Shown: positions 20,293-33,300 of the stretch, piece by piece
Layout of the letters: each line of letters starts with the position of its first letter
Position numbering within the stretch: position 1 is the stretch's first letter
Assembly: GCF_901709675.1 (NCBI RefSeq)
Contig: NC_051097.1
Coordinates: forward strand, 4,865,039 to 4,929,038
DNA from: Syngnathus acus
Taxonomy: Eukaryota; Chordata; Actinopteri; Syngnathiformes; Syngnathidae
Length of the DNA: 64,000 nt
Direction: 5' to 3'
Notes under the pieces: model-generated
What the model saw: the letters and a program-made list of their open reading frames with translations, nothing else
Database searches by the model: none
What the model was told of the DNA's origin: nothing
Translations under genes and position numbers: made by a program

Positions 20293-23200
20293 TGTCCCTT
20301 TAGATTTAACCTACAACCTGGTCCAGAGTTGCTTGAAAGTCAACCACAATTAAATATCCCCCTTTTCTCCCGCACCTAAGTTTTCTACTATATAAATATC
20401 TTTGTCACTGCTTGCCATGCCAAGCTGCTCTGAATTAATCATGTGATAGGTTTAGTTGCGTCAAGTCATGCAATTGGTTGATGTATTTCCTGCGTGCATG
20501 CATGAAACCATAATGACCAAAAGAAGCGTTCGTCAAACTAATCTAATTAACTGTGGGGCCATATAGAAAGGGGTCTGGGTAGAGCTACCCTGTTCGTCTC
20601 CTCACTGAGCAAGAACAATCAGGAAGGAAGAGGCATTCTCCTCTTCCTCCTCTTCCTCTCCTTCCTGTATGGAGCACCTGACTTATCAGGAGTGACACGA
20701 ATGTACAGAAGTGCCAAGGCGCATCCGGCCGGCTTGCTGTCAGGTGTCGTTCCCGCTAACACTCCACCTAGGCCGTGACCTCACAAGCCCCTCAGCCAGC
20801 ATCTGGCACCTTGCCCGCACTGCATTGTCTTCCCGCTCCACTGGCTGACTCTGCAGTTACATAGGCCTACATTTACAATACATACATGTAAAATTGCATT
20901 AAAGTCAACGGGGTGTCAGAAAGGTTCTAAGATTGGTGTCACAAAATACAGTATATGTATCCCCTTCACCTTGGGCGAGAAGGTCAAGCAGCATGTCCAG
21001 AGATCCTGCTCCGTTTGCTTTATTCAGAAAGTCCTGACAGGTTAAACAGATCCAGCTTGACGATGCAATTTTAAGGATTCCTGGTCAAGAACAACCTGGG
21101 GAAAGCTCTCAATAATATATATATATAATCTTCTGTGCCCTCCCCTCCCCCCTTCAAGATTAAGGGGGTCACCAAGGTCAACTGTTTTGACCCTTCCAGG
21201 AGTGCACAAAGACTTTGCAGAAAACTGTGGAAAATGTGTTTAGACTTATGGGAATCACTTTTTGTTTGCTTACTTTTGCTTATCTTATAGTTCAGATTTG
21301 AAATTCATCTTTTGTGATGCTGTTCCTGGAATTTTTCAGACACACCTTGTGTTCAAATATTCCACAAGTGGAAAAGTTAAATATTAATTGCAAATTAGAG
21401 AGGAAGTCAAGTCAAACAAATATTTACAATGTGTTCCCCCAAACATCCACCACCACAAATTCCCCAAGTGAAGCCCCGTGATGGGGAATTTCCGAGGCAT
21501 TTAAAAAATTCATGTCCAAGTCAAAAAAAGTGACGTTTGACTGGAGGAGGCCGGGCTGCACGGTTGCTGTGCCGAAAGGAGGTCAAGGTTAAATTTCTGC
21601 TGCGGTGCTATAAATAGCCCCTAAAACATAATTCCCCCCCCCACCACCCCAGGTCTCTCCCCTCAATCCCTTTCAACCCAACCCAACAGATCTCACTGTC
21701 ATCATTTATTCATCGCCACCATGATCCGGACGTTCCGTGCAGCTGAAAAAAGCTCGCGTGTCATTTGCATTGTGGACTGTTGGATTTAGGGAAACAGGCT
21801 TGTTTGCTCTTCACACACATGCGTCATTGCCACCACTGATTCTCTATCAGAGTGTGTAACTTGGCAAGGAAGTTACTATGAGTCGCAAAGTTACTAAAGT
21901 TGACTCCTCTTCCTCAAACAATCTGCTCCTCCTGTTGTTCCTTTGCCTTTTTTTCCCCATCCCTTCCTCTCTAAAATGTCTTCCATTGCATTTTTATGAT
22001 ATTGCCCCTGATTGTTTTGTACTAAGTGAATAGCTTGGATAGCTCATTTCGTTTTCTCTCTCCAGCAATCTGCAATAAGTTTCACCTGTCCAATGTAAAT
22101 AATACCTGAACATCAATATTTTTTTTTCATCTATGTTTTTCTAACTTCCTTCCTCTTATTAGTGCTGTCCTATGAACACAATTAAAGTCATCAAGACCCA
22201 GAAACGACCAGCAAATCAAAACCTGGCAAAGCATCTCAGGGAGGAAACTCACAATTTTTGTAATGTCAATAAGCTTGTAAGTATTACAAATGAAGTAATT
22301 TGTTTTTAATGTTTGTAAGCCTTTGAAAATAGAGCTACTCTTTTGTTGCAGAATGGTAAATGCTTTCTTTGAAACTTCAGAATCTGACAACTGAGTTTTT
22401 GGAATCCCTGCCCACTCATCAAGTATGAAATCAAAATGTAAGTAAACTTTTTTACCTTTTTCTGACTAGCCTATGTGACCTCTGTACTCCCGCAACACTG
22501 TTACATAACAGTTAGGTATGTTTTAGATGACAACTGCCCCCACACAGTTTCTACCCCTGGTTGTCATGGTAACAAATGCCATACTGCATTTACATTGGAC
22601 AGAACCACCATCCCAAAAATGAGCAAGTTTAAGAAGTAGGAGTTAATTGTATTTCTTTATCCTTTGTGTATATTGACCAAACAATATCGAGAGGCCTTCT
22701 CGTAAGAGAGCGATTTTATATTGTGAAAAATGACATAATTCATCACCTCAGAAGTGCAAAGTTGACACTTCAATCACATCGAGGTTACCTTATTTCATAT
22801 CCATTGTGGCGTTTTATAGCGAGGATAAAAATGTCTTCGTCCAAATACTTGTGAGTGATAGATCTCGTTCGAGTGTGCAAGTGCACTTACAGTATGTACT
22901 CTCTAACATACTATGTTCTAAGGCCTATTTTTGTCATTATGGATTTAACTGAATATTTTTACAGTTAAAAGGAAAAAAATCAAAACAAACTTGTCATTTA
23001 GCATACAGTGTAGTTCCCTATTCTAAATTCTCCCCTCTCATTTTTCCATGATTTGTAACCTCTTTTGGCTCTGATGATTCCTGTGGGAGAATAGTTCCCT
23101 GGCACAGGCGCCAATTGGGCAATTTTGATTTGATAGGATTCTGAAAAATGACCCATTTATTAGCTTTGATAATTAAAGCTAATGGCTCATCGCAATTTTC

Positions 23201-23734
23201 CAAAGCTTGGCATGAAAAGAGAATGAGCTTGCGATTTGGATACATGATGCATGATTTATAGTTAAATGGGAGTAAGCGTGGCTAATCGCCGTACTATTTG
23301 ATGTTTTTATGTTTTTTTTTTTCTCCATGGTAACGTGTCAATACGCTAATATGAGCTTAAACAACGTCGACTGCGTGCAAGTGTGTGCGTGCGTGTCTGT
23401 GTGTGGTTGTGTTTTCCTTGCAAAGTGTCGCAGATGTGGCGAGGGCACTCCAGGTGCAACGTGATGACGCACGTCCATGTCGGGAGTCCTTGGCAGTGTC
23501 CTTCAAAATGAGGGGAGAAAATGCAAGGCAGGAGGCAAGGTTTGTTTTACAAGGTTTAATGATTCCCGACGTCATTAAAAAAAAAAAAGAAAAAGAAAAA
23601 AGATGAGCTGATTGATCAGGCTATATTGATCTGCCACAACCCTTTGACCTCTTGATTGATGGCGGGGCCTATAATGAGGCCTCGCATCAGAAGCTATAGG
23701 GTTTGCGAAAGGCTACCCATGGGAATGGTGGCTT

Positions 23735-23780
23735 ACACACACACACACACACGCGCGCACGCACGCGCATACAGTGCAGC
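23735..23780 (+). repeat. CA/CG dinucleotide microsatellite
   Basis: A run of ACACAC passing into CGCGCGCACGCACGCGC. It generates His/Thr-rich ORFs in several frames that are not genes. Confidence 0.9.
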
Positions 23781-26700
23781 TCAATCAACTCGGTGCCATT
23801 GTTACATCGGCGTGTCCTCGATAACCCCAATTTGCATAATCGGCTTTTTGCATTGTGTGGCCCAGACACATTAAGGTGCGGCGTAGCATTGTTGACTGTG
23901 AATCAGCATGCACCCATTGTTTGCTCATCTGCATTGTTTACTTATGCCGCAGCATGTGTTTTTCAGCCTTAGCCCGCCCGCTAAACGCATTACGCCGCCT
24001 CCTCCGCCCCGCATATACATTTCAGCCGCGCATTTCAGTAATGTCAACAACACACGAAATGTTGTTGACACACTGAGCGCTCTCCAAAGTGAATGAGTTG
24101 AATTCTTCACGTCGTGTTGTTTTCTTGTTGTTGACCTTATACATGCTGGGCATTCCGCCCATTTTTTTCCCCCCCTCCGAGAATTTAAATGTGGTTAGCA
24201 ATCCAAGGTCAAGGGTCAACTCAGTGAGTCTCGGTCGGATGTTAAAAGGGCTGCAAGTTTGGGATTGGCTGATCTAAAAGAATAAATTCTGTAATAATTT
24301 CTTGCTTAGTGTGGCTCATGGTTTTATCAACATTAGTTCAGTGTAAATATGCTTTTGTCGGGGGACCTGGCTGCATTTAATGAACTGTATTGAGCAAAAA
24401 GTCTTTGTTGTATTGGGGAGAAAAAAAAAAAAACTTCAAGGACACTTGAGAGTGCTTTGAATTTGTCGGCATGTTTTCATGTTGGGTTTGGCCGACGGAT
24501 TGTTGCAAACCTTTCAAATGATGCTGCTTGACCTTGTGATCTGTTCGTAAATATACTTTTCCCAAAGGAAATCATGTAAAGTGGATGAATGCCTTTATTA
24601 TCAATATTATGACTTTTTTCCTTCTCCTCAAAATGTTAATGTCAATATATAAAAGTTCATTTTGTAACATTGCGATTGTATTTATATTCCTATTTATTAC
24701 TTTTTCCTTAGAAAATAAGAACCCGGGAACTCTGTTGGGATGTTAGGGGGACGGGGAGTGCAGTTTAGTAAGCTTGGGAATGTGTGTGCTAACTCTGCTG
24801 CACTTTATGTTGAATTGTGTGTGTGCTGCTTCAGAAGTCATCAAATGACCTTTTGTTGAGTATTGAGAGAGGGAGAGAAGTTGCTTTGCTTCAAATGTTT
24901 GTGAATGGCATTTTTGGGGCTTTGATAGGTCGATACTTTTTCCTTTTAGAAAATGTCTTCCCAATCCGAAGAAATGTCCAAGAGGATGCGAGGATTAAAA
25001 CATAAGAAAATGGCCTGTTTTTAAAAAAGAGATCATGCGTGAAACGTTGTGCATATTGAAAGGGGTGCGCCTTTAACCAATGAAGTTATTATTTTCATAT
25101 TCTTCCAATGGGCCGTATCCCATTCACCTTAGCAAACATTTTCCACTCATCTTCAACCAAAGGGATCAGACTACCTCAAGAAGCGTTCCGAGGAATCATC
25201 TCATTCCTTACGCCTTCGCTGTTCCAGCCACGCTTGGCAACTGCGTGGCCTCGTGCCCAAAAAAATCCTCGGATGCGTCAGCCCGGTTCATTCGTCCGCG
25301 CAAAGCACTCGACTTTGTGTTTTTATGGACGAGCGTCAGTGCAAGTGTATTTCAAGCAGGCCGGCTAACGAGCGCGTTAAACATCTCCATATGGACGTTT
25401 CCTAGCGTCTAGACGGAGGGGCAGTGGTGGTGGCGAGCAGCGGTGTGCTGACTGCGCCATACTCGGCGCATATAATTCTTCCCCCGCAAGCAGAGCAATT
25501 CAAACAAGGCTCCAGCAGCCTTGGTTGTGGTCGTCGAGCCATAATGGATTAATATTATTTACTACACGCCTCACTCACAACAGCCGCAGCCAAACTCCAG
25601 GATGTGGCAGTGACGGCGACTTTTTGAACGCCGGGGCCTTCCTGTTAAGACCAATTCATCACACTTTCTCCCTTTTGACGAACAATTGATCTTCTCAAAA
25701 AAACCCATAAAGCCTGGCACCTTAACGCTTTCGTCTATATTACTGCTTAACCGTGCGGCGGTGGCTATAAATTTTGTGAGCTCATTAATTTTTGTAATGA
25801 ACCAACATAAAGCAAAAGTGTCCAAAAATACTCAGTCAACACATCCACTTGAAAACACCTCTCTTAAAGTGGACTGTGAAGACAAACTCAATGTTTTGGC
25901 TTATTTATCACCTTATTAATACATTAAAACTACTTCCAGGATGCTGGTCGAAGTTTTTTATGCCCATCTAAGCTCGTTTTTGCTAGTGCTGAAGCACCCC
26001 CAAAATTTTAGAGAGATTTTCTTGACTGTATGTCCTTTTTTAGGCAAAAGAACCCAGGTTCATTCATGAAGCACATTGCAAACCAGAGCTCATTTAAAAA
26101 CGGGAAATTTGGACAAAATGTCAACCTGCAAACCATGACAATGCTTTCATGGACCCAAATTATTTTGTCGATTGGACCGAGTCTTGTCAGTGCTCCTCAT
26201 GCATCGGCAAAACTGGCTCAAATGCAACCTCAAGCAAGAGGCCAAGCGGCGTTCAAGACGATGGGATTGGGATGAAAAACGCGGTGGCATCCCACCTCCT
26301 CTTATGTGTGTTTGCGTGTGTTTGTGTCGCACCACAGCTGGAAGCTATGACTAATGGATGCCAGAGCACGTGGACGAGGGAAGATCAAGTGGCCAACCGG
26401 GGGGGAGTTAGAGATGCTGGGATGAAATATAGAAATTAGAAAAAAAAACAAGTAAAATGTAATAGATCATGATGTGCTGATGGAAAGTCTTATGGGGAGA
26501 CATCATTCAAGGCTAGAAATCAGAGATGAAATGACTCAACTATACACTGACATCTACACTGAGCTAAGCAGACTAATGCTGAAATGTGACCTTCCAATTA
26601 TTGCTTCATAATCCTTTAGATCAGCCGTTCCCCAACTTTTTAAGCCGCACCCTCCTTTCAACATCATGACAGAGCTGGCGCACCTCCTCACCCCTTGTTC

Positions 26701-29039
26701 TTACCCTAAAAAAAAAAAAAAAAAAGGCAACTTTTGATACTGTGCACCCCTTTCAGGATTCCAACAAAATTAATGCTTTCGCTAATTTATGAGACCGTGC
26801 ACCATCTTTAACATTAGCATTATCTTTGATGCTAACACAACTGTTTTGTGGTCTGCTTTTTCCTCTTTCCCCTGTCCAGCATTCACACCATATAAATACT
26901 CCAGTGAGCAGGCTGCCCTTCCATGCTAAGCGCATCTAAAAAAAAAAAATGACAGCTGTCAAAAGCATTAGAAAAGATTAAACCCGATTTATGCGTTTCA
27001 CGTATACATTTCCCTATAATCTTTGCCGTTGGTTAAAAGTAACAAACAACACCTCAACGCTGGTCGCTTGCGGCCCTCAAGTGGTTCTCTTTTCCGAGCT
27101 GGGGGGGGGGTGTTCTGCGTGACAGTTTTCACGAAATGGCTGAAAATTTGAGCCGCTGCTGTTAGTTTGGAGTTGGGATTATACTCTTAAAAGCTTTAAT
27201 GGGTTATTCTCTAACGCTATTTAGAAAGAGAAGCCCATTTGAGGTTCTGGCAGCGTCATAGAATCCTATCGTGGATATTTTTATGATTGTGCTCGATAGT
27301 CACAGATATCCTTACACAGCGTTGACACTCGGACGTAGATGGCGTAAGATCAGCAACAATGTTTGAAAAGGCGACGGCATTTAGGTTTGCACTTTCAAAC
27401 AGTCACAGATTAAGCTCAGTGCATTAATGGATTATGAGGCTGTGTTTTTTTTCCTATTTATCTGCTGCCTCTTGCTCCACAGTGGCTCGGATGACGCAGT
27501 GGGATTATTGCGGGAGTACGCCGCAACCGCTTTTCTCTAAACACAAGTGAGAACAAGCGACCACATCGCCCCGGGAGTTGGACGATGTACACCAACGCGC
27601 TCCATCGTAAAGGACCGATTCTAATTTTGGTCATCGTTCTAACGACTGATGGCGCAAAGTGGGTTCACTATGCTTTGCGGGAAGCAGAATGCAGCTTCTC
27701 GGGGGTCTGGCCTATGCAAAGGCTCTTAATTCAAAGCTTATGGAAACACATTGCAAGTGGGGTCTGGCAGCTTCTTGGCCTTAGGCCTCTTAGGTGTCTG
27801 TCGGTTCAAACTGGATGTTGTTATTTCTGGAGCGTCAAATCTCAAAATAACCGGATGATCTTGCATAATAAGGAGAGATGGTGTAGCCTAACTAAGGCCC
27901 TGGGTTCGAATGGGGCGGGGCTGCAAGACAGACTATTGTAAATTGCGTAACAAGATGCTGAATCCCCACTTAATACACAACAGACATTAGTCTCAAACTT
28001 TTGCATTTCTACTACTTGGGCGAGAAAATACGTATGGGATACCCCTCACCCCAACCCAAAAAAAGTGCAGCTGAATCTGTAAAACATTTCGCCCCTATTT
28101 TAAAACATGTGTCCCTTTCTTTTAAGGTCACACACCTTTTCAATATACCAACATGTCACTCCCCCCCCAACAACCCCCCCACACACCCCATACAAGAGAC
28201 ACAAAAGGAAATATGTGGGCTGAAGTCGCAACAACACAAGAAGAAAGAAAGCAAATATTAAATGTTTGTTCCCGCTTTCCTTTTATGATCGGTGGCAACA
28301 CACATTTACAACAAACAGCAACCGACGAGCACAAGGCACATTCCACTTGACGGTCTCTATGGAAAAAGACACCACAGTTAAGGTTTCTAAGGACAGAGTC
28401 TACATGTAAAGTCAATGGAAAGACACTTAACTTAAAGCTTGTGGAAATATGATGTGTAAAGTCAATGGAAATAAACTAAAAGTAAATACAAAGTTTATGG
28501 AAAAGAACGTCACGCAGTCTGCGGAAAGACATCACATTGAAAGTCGACACAAAGTTACTACTTGGGATTACTGTATATGAAATACATATTAAATTAAAGC
28601 CATGCATGTAAATTCATTAAAAGTCAAATTACTTGAATGTGAACATACCAAAGTACGGAAAGAAACGCAATTCAGTCTGTTTTTATTAACTTTTCACAGT
28701 TATGTTAAAAAAATTAGCGAGGTCCATCTGTGACATCATCATTTAAGGCACCAACCTTGCTTCTTTGTACACTTGTATGACTGTTAAGAATGTTGAAAGA
28801 TTGCCTTTCAAAATTTGCTTGTGCAGATTGGTGATTGTGACTGTTTGGTCCTGGAGCACATTATTGGGGAATGTTTCCGAAAGCAATTAATTGATGTGTC
28901 ATAATTATGGATTTTACTGAGCATGCATGGCAAGCTAGTTCCGGTTATAGCCACTAGGGGGATACAGCACACACTAAACGTCATCATATCTCAGCATGCC
29001 GTGGACAGTGCGAGCCCTACCTGTGTGCGTGCACGCGCC

Positions 29040-29200
29040 TGTGTGCGCGTGTGACTTCCCACTTTGAAGGAGAGGGGATGGGTCGATGGGGGAATAAGAC
29101 CACATACACACGGGCACGCACGCGCGCGCACACACAGACACACAAAGCCGAAACATTTGAAACACGAGTTGTTCTTTTCGAATACACGCACACAGACAAC
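29040..29200 (+). repeat. CA/CG-rich low-complexity tracts upstream of pappa
   Basis: GTGTGCGCGTGTG near 29040, CACACGGGCACGCACGCGCG with CACACAGACACACA around 29102-29142, and ACGCACACAGACAACACAC near 29185. They lie less than 1 kb before the pappa start. The short ORFs on both strands here are microsatellite artefacts. Confidence 0.85.
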
Positions 29201-29800
29201 ACACTTGGGGAGAAACCGGCTCCGCAAGCGAGGAGCGACTGGTGCGCACAAGTGTGACCGCTTTAGGCGCGCGTGAGGACGGCGATGCTGTGGCTCTGCA
29301 GCCCCTCTCCCTGTCCGCTTCAACTTCTTTGACTTTTTTTTATTTATTTTTTTAAACACAGCATCCTAAAGGAAGTTGGGACCTTTTTCCTTTTGTTTGT
29401 GAAGATTTCTTTGAGTAAATATGAGCGGTCGTCTCGCTGTCACTTTCCCACGCCTTTTAATTGGTGAAACGTCTTATTCATTTTTAAGGGTGGGATAAAT
29501 AATTCCAAAAAAGAAAGGAAAGAGGAAAAAAAGGTGTGACAGTAGCTTGGCGGACAACTGTGGATCTCTGCGAGTAACTCCTACCGTCCAAGAGGGGGGG
29601 TGAGGGGGGTGAGATGAGGAGGGGGGGCCATCGGCCGTACCCCCCTCTCCTTGATTGATTAGTTATTAGTCATCCCTTTGGCTAAATGGGACCCATTGAA
29701 AAGGCACCGTGGAACACATACATGAATCAAATATTCCTCGTGTCCCCTCAATGTCTCACAGTAGTTTTGCTTAAGAAGAGAGGGGGTCGTGGCTTAGCAT

Positions 29801-29807
29801 TATAAAG
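29801..29807 (+). promoter_or_regulatory. pappa: Candidate TATA box of pappa
   Basis: TATAAAG lies 160 bp before the pappa ATG. A start near 29830 would give a 5' UTR of about 130 nt. The region just upstream is G-rich (AGAGGGGGTCG). The position is plausible, but only 5'-end data could confirm it. Confidence 0.4.
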
Positions 29808-29960
29808 AGAAGGGGAAAACAGCAAAGCTTTATGAGGTTTATTTAGACACTTTCAACCGCAAAAAAAGAAGAGGATTCCAAACAGAGGAGGAATTGTGGA
29901 CTATATTTTTCTATTCGGGATTTTTATGTCACATTTGTTGGCATTTTTCATTGTGAAAAA

Positions 29961-30357
29961 ATGAAACTTTGGACGTCTCCCTGGGTGTCCTGTCTGGTGA
30001 TTCTCATCCTGTGTTTTGGATCAGAGTGCGGAACTGTGGAGCGGCGGAAAGGCAGATCCAAGAGGGACTTGGTGCGCATGAGGGAGGCAAGAGCCATCGT
30101 CCCGGGGGCTTGCGCCACGCGTCTGCCCCGGGGCAAGCGCTCCCTGGCCGGCTTGGAGCGCCAGGGGCTCCGCCAGCGTCGACGCCCCTCCTCGCAGCCG
30201 GAGGTGAGCTCCCCTGAGCGGGGCAAGGCTGTCTATTTCACCGGCAGGGGCGACCAGCTCCGGCTGAAGCCCGGCGTGGAGATCCCCAGAGGAAGCTTCA
30301 CACTTGAGATGTGGATCAAGCCGGAGGGAGGTCAGCGATCACCCACTGTTATAGCAG
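29961..30357 (+). CDS. pappa: pappa exon 1: signal peptide, propeptide, start of the LamG-like domain
   Basis: The ATG is followed by [20 protein letters not shown], a clear signal peptide. A strongly basic propeptide follows, with dibasic sites RSKR (about 32-35), RGKR (57-60) and RQRRR (71-75). RGKRS fits a furin R-x-K-R site. The exon then reads [20 protein letters not shown] and [18 protein letters not shown], matching the start of mature PAPPA. The donor is GTAGGA at 30358 (phase 1). The exon is GC-rich compared with its flanks. Confidence 0.95.
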
Positions 30358-33300
30358 GTAGGAACCCACTGCGTATTTATTTTTATTTGCTATTTTAGGT
30401 GTAGTTTAGATCACTTAATCCGCACCGCACAATAATGTCAGCGCGTGCATGTTCTAACTTTGCATCATTTGAGGACAGAGCAACGCACTTGCATGCAGCT
30501 TGGATGGAGCAGATTTAGCGTGTCAGCTGGTGTCGACGCGCGTTCAGACGTATTCCTCCAAAAGCCCACTTGGCTATTTTAAAACTATGATGTAATGGTC
30601 AAAAAGTTTGGCGGCGCGAGCACGTCACGAGAAGTTGCCGGGCACGCATTTTTAGGACGTTATTTCAAATGATTGGATGCTTTTTGCGCACTTTTACGCA
30701 CCGGTCATACTGATCTCCCACCACGCAATATAAAAGCTGTTAATTAGATTAAGTAGATGATAAGGTCATGATGTGGAGACGGGATTTCAGGAGCTCGAGT
30801 GGGGTTGTCCATTCGGGTTTGCAGCCGTGCGTACAAAGCGGCACCAAAAGTCGAAACGTTCAACCAATTTACAGTGCACGACAACCCGCGCTACCTTGGT
30901 TCGCCAATAGGGAGCGTCGTGCCACACGTTACCTGCTGCTGCCTTTGCGTTGTTGTGCAGATGGCTGCTTGGCTGCCTTTGAACCGAACCGAACTGAACT
31001 GAACTGGAATGAACCCGGTACCTCCTCGCGCGTAAGCATGCAGCACGTTTTTGGTGGGACTTTCACTCAACCATCTGAGCAAATTTACTTATTTCTATCT
31101 GTGTCTGACTTCACACCCAAATAATCACAGTAGTGTGTGTGTGTTGTTTGCAGAGTACACTTTTTAGAGCTGCCAGTTGGCAGGGGATGCTCTGCAAAAA
31201 AAAAAAAAAAAAAAGCATTGTAAGAGTTTGTGGTGATAATAATAATAATGATAATAATAAGTACACATAAACCCTGGGAGGCAGTGCATCATACACATTA
31301 ACACCTTTAAAGATGCACTAAATGAAATTAGAACATGATTCTAACATAAATATTGACCCCCCTCGCCATATCTCACTACTTTGTCGCCTTCTGCCATGCT
31401 GGGGGTGGGGAGGAAAACTGCCATCCCTAAAAAGAGCAAATAAGATGATCAAACATTCCCAATAAAGCCTAATCTTTTAAATCTAAATTCAGGCCTCTGC
31501 AAATGCCCCATCCCCTTGTTTTGATCCATGCGGCTTGTTTGCTGCAGCTGTTTTCTAGACTGACTTGTTTTGACCATTTCAGTTTTCTCCTTTCCTGTGT
31601 CCCCAGTGCCGCCCCTCCTCCCCTCGCTCTCTTCTAAAGTTTCTCATTTTTGACCCGTTTACTTGTGTTGTTAGTTTTCATTTGGAAAGTTGGGGGAAGC
31701 CGCACGGGACATCCGACAGTCTAAGGGGAAAAATCACGTCAGTGTGCAGGGACAAGTGGCAGGATGCTCTTTATGTATGAATTAATCAATTACGGGCTGG
31801 ACTAACATTTAAAATAATAATTATTCATTTTTTTATGTCCATACATAGTGAACCCATGCTTTTCAGATGGGCATAAGAGCCATGTTCTGACATTCCCCAG
31901 GATGTACACTGTGTAACTGTAACGATTCCAAAACATAATTTCAAGATCATACTATTTACAACAAATAGCGTACTATCGATTTGATTAAACCCCCCAAAAA
32001 TGTGCATATAGTACATGCTGTGCCACAAAGACTCTCCCCCATTATTGGTGAGCATTCGCCAAGTTTGACGTCCTGTCAAAAGCATATTGATAGCCAGAGG
32101 CTGAGCTGCACTGTGGTTGTTTACTGAGTTGCACCTGGCAATTAGACCTCTTGTCCCTTCCCTAATATGTTCCCTGGAGTAACTAATACCAAAAAGGTGA
32201 CATTATTTGGTGTGCATGGAGGGCTCTTTAAGAGGGGTAGCCTATGTTCCTTTCTGACCAGAGAGCTGGCAAGGTTGTCTGTTTGGTCGGCCAATACTGT
32301 CAATAGGCATCCGTTAACACTCAGCAGATCAAATCTCTGGGTACGTCTTGTGCTCTTCTTAAGCTTAGTGCTGCTGTGACTGTTACATGTGGTCAGAATT
32401 GATCCCAGCTTTAAAGAAAAAAATATTCTGTTACACACACAGACACACAGACAGACACACACGCACACATACACACGATCAGAACATCAAGTTCTGCAAC
32501 CAAATGTTATGCAAACTTTGTTGTGGCCTTTTAGCCCCGTATCCGGGTCATTTTGCGTTGTACCGCATCAAGGGAAGAAGAAAATAAATGGCAAGGCAAA
32601 CCAGGGTTCTCTCCAGGGAGAATTCCATGCAGACGTCGGCTGATATTTACTGAGATAACAGATGTACTGTAATCCGGTGCTTCAATTCCTTGAGTTGTAT
32701 TCATGTCTGGTACAAACCAGATGAAGGCAATCATTTGTACTTCACCACAAAAACTGTTATACTGGGAAGGAAAAGACTTCATATGTCCATTTGAGATTTT
32801 CAAGTGGTTGTCGTACAGATGCCAGCACGGTGGCCTACTTGTTAGCATCTTGCATTTATTTGGGTTTTCTTCAGGGTATCCTCTCACATTCTTGCACATA
32901 AGGTACAGTGAAAACTGTAATCGATTCTGCGAGTGAGGATGATTGTGCATCAGAAAAGTTCGCATCTGACACTTCCTGGCCGAGAAGAATGTCATTGTGC
33001 AGGATCAACATATCTGTTCACCGGACATAGCACATATCACGACATAGCGTTTGACAACATCCATCGAGATAGTCTCTGGAAAATCATGAGAAACTATGGA
33101 ATCCCCTCCCACACAATCAACTTCATCCAACAGTTCTGGAACGGCTTTTCTTGCACAGTGGGAACAAGCACTACCAGCTTTATTGTAGGATCTGGAGTCC
33201 GCCAAGGATGTGTGATGTCAGCACTACTCTACAATCTGCCGACAGACTGGGTCATGAGGAGAACCACTGAGGAAAAGGCAAGGGGGATAAGATGGACCCT

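Larger units (their letters stand above)
19421..29800. other. Intergenic region between znf618 and pappa
   Basis: About 10.4 kb with no supported coding exon. Contents include a TGAT/TGGA array at 19637-19763, two CTCF-like motifs at 20075-20292, pyrimidine-rich and C-rich runs around 21.1-21.7 kb, a CNE-like block at about 23.0-23.25 kb, a CA/CG microsatellite at 23735-23780, A-runs near 23577, 24420, 26708 and 26937, a degenerate short repeat at about 28.35-28.56 kb, and CA-rich tracts at 29.0-29.2 kb. ORFs here look like chance ORFs or are made by microsatellites. Confidence 0.75.

Noticed and set aside
23656-23972. His/Thr/Arg-rich open frames around 23.7 kb
   Set aside because: Made by the CA/CG microsatellite; no start context, splice sites or homology.
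26620-26760. Stretch with CCGCACCCTCC and TGTGCACCCC around an A-run, possibly a SINE
   Set aside because: No matching ends, no A/B box pair and no second copy in the window.
27585-27941. A 118-codon open frame with a hydrophobic start in the intergenic region
   Set aside because: No recognisable family, no clear splice sites or polyadenylation signal; best taken as chance.
28974-29359. Minus-strand frame of 122 codons and related Cys/Val-rich frames just upstream of pappa
   Set aside because: They run through GT/CG microsatellites and are low complexity on either strand.
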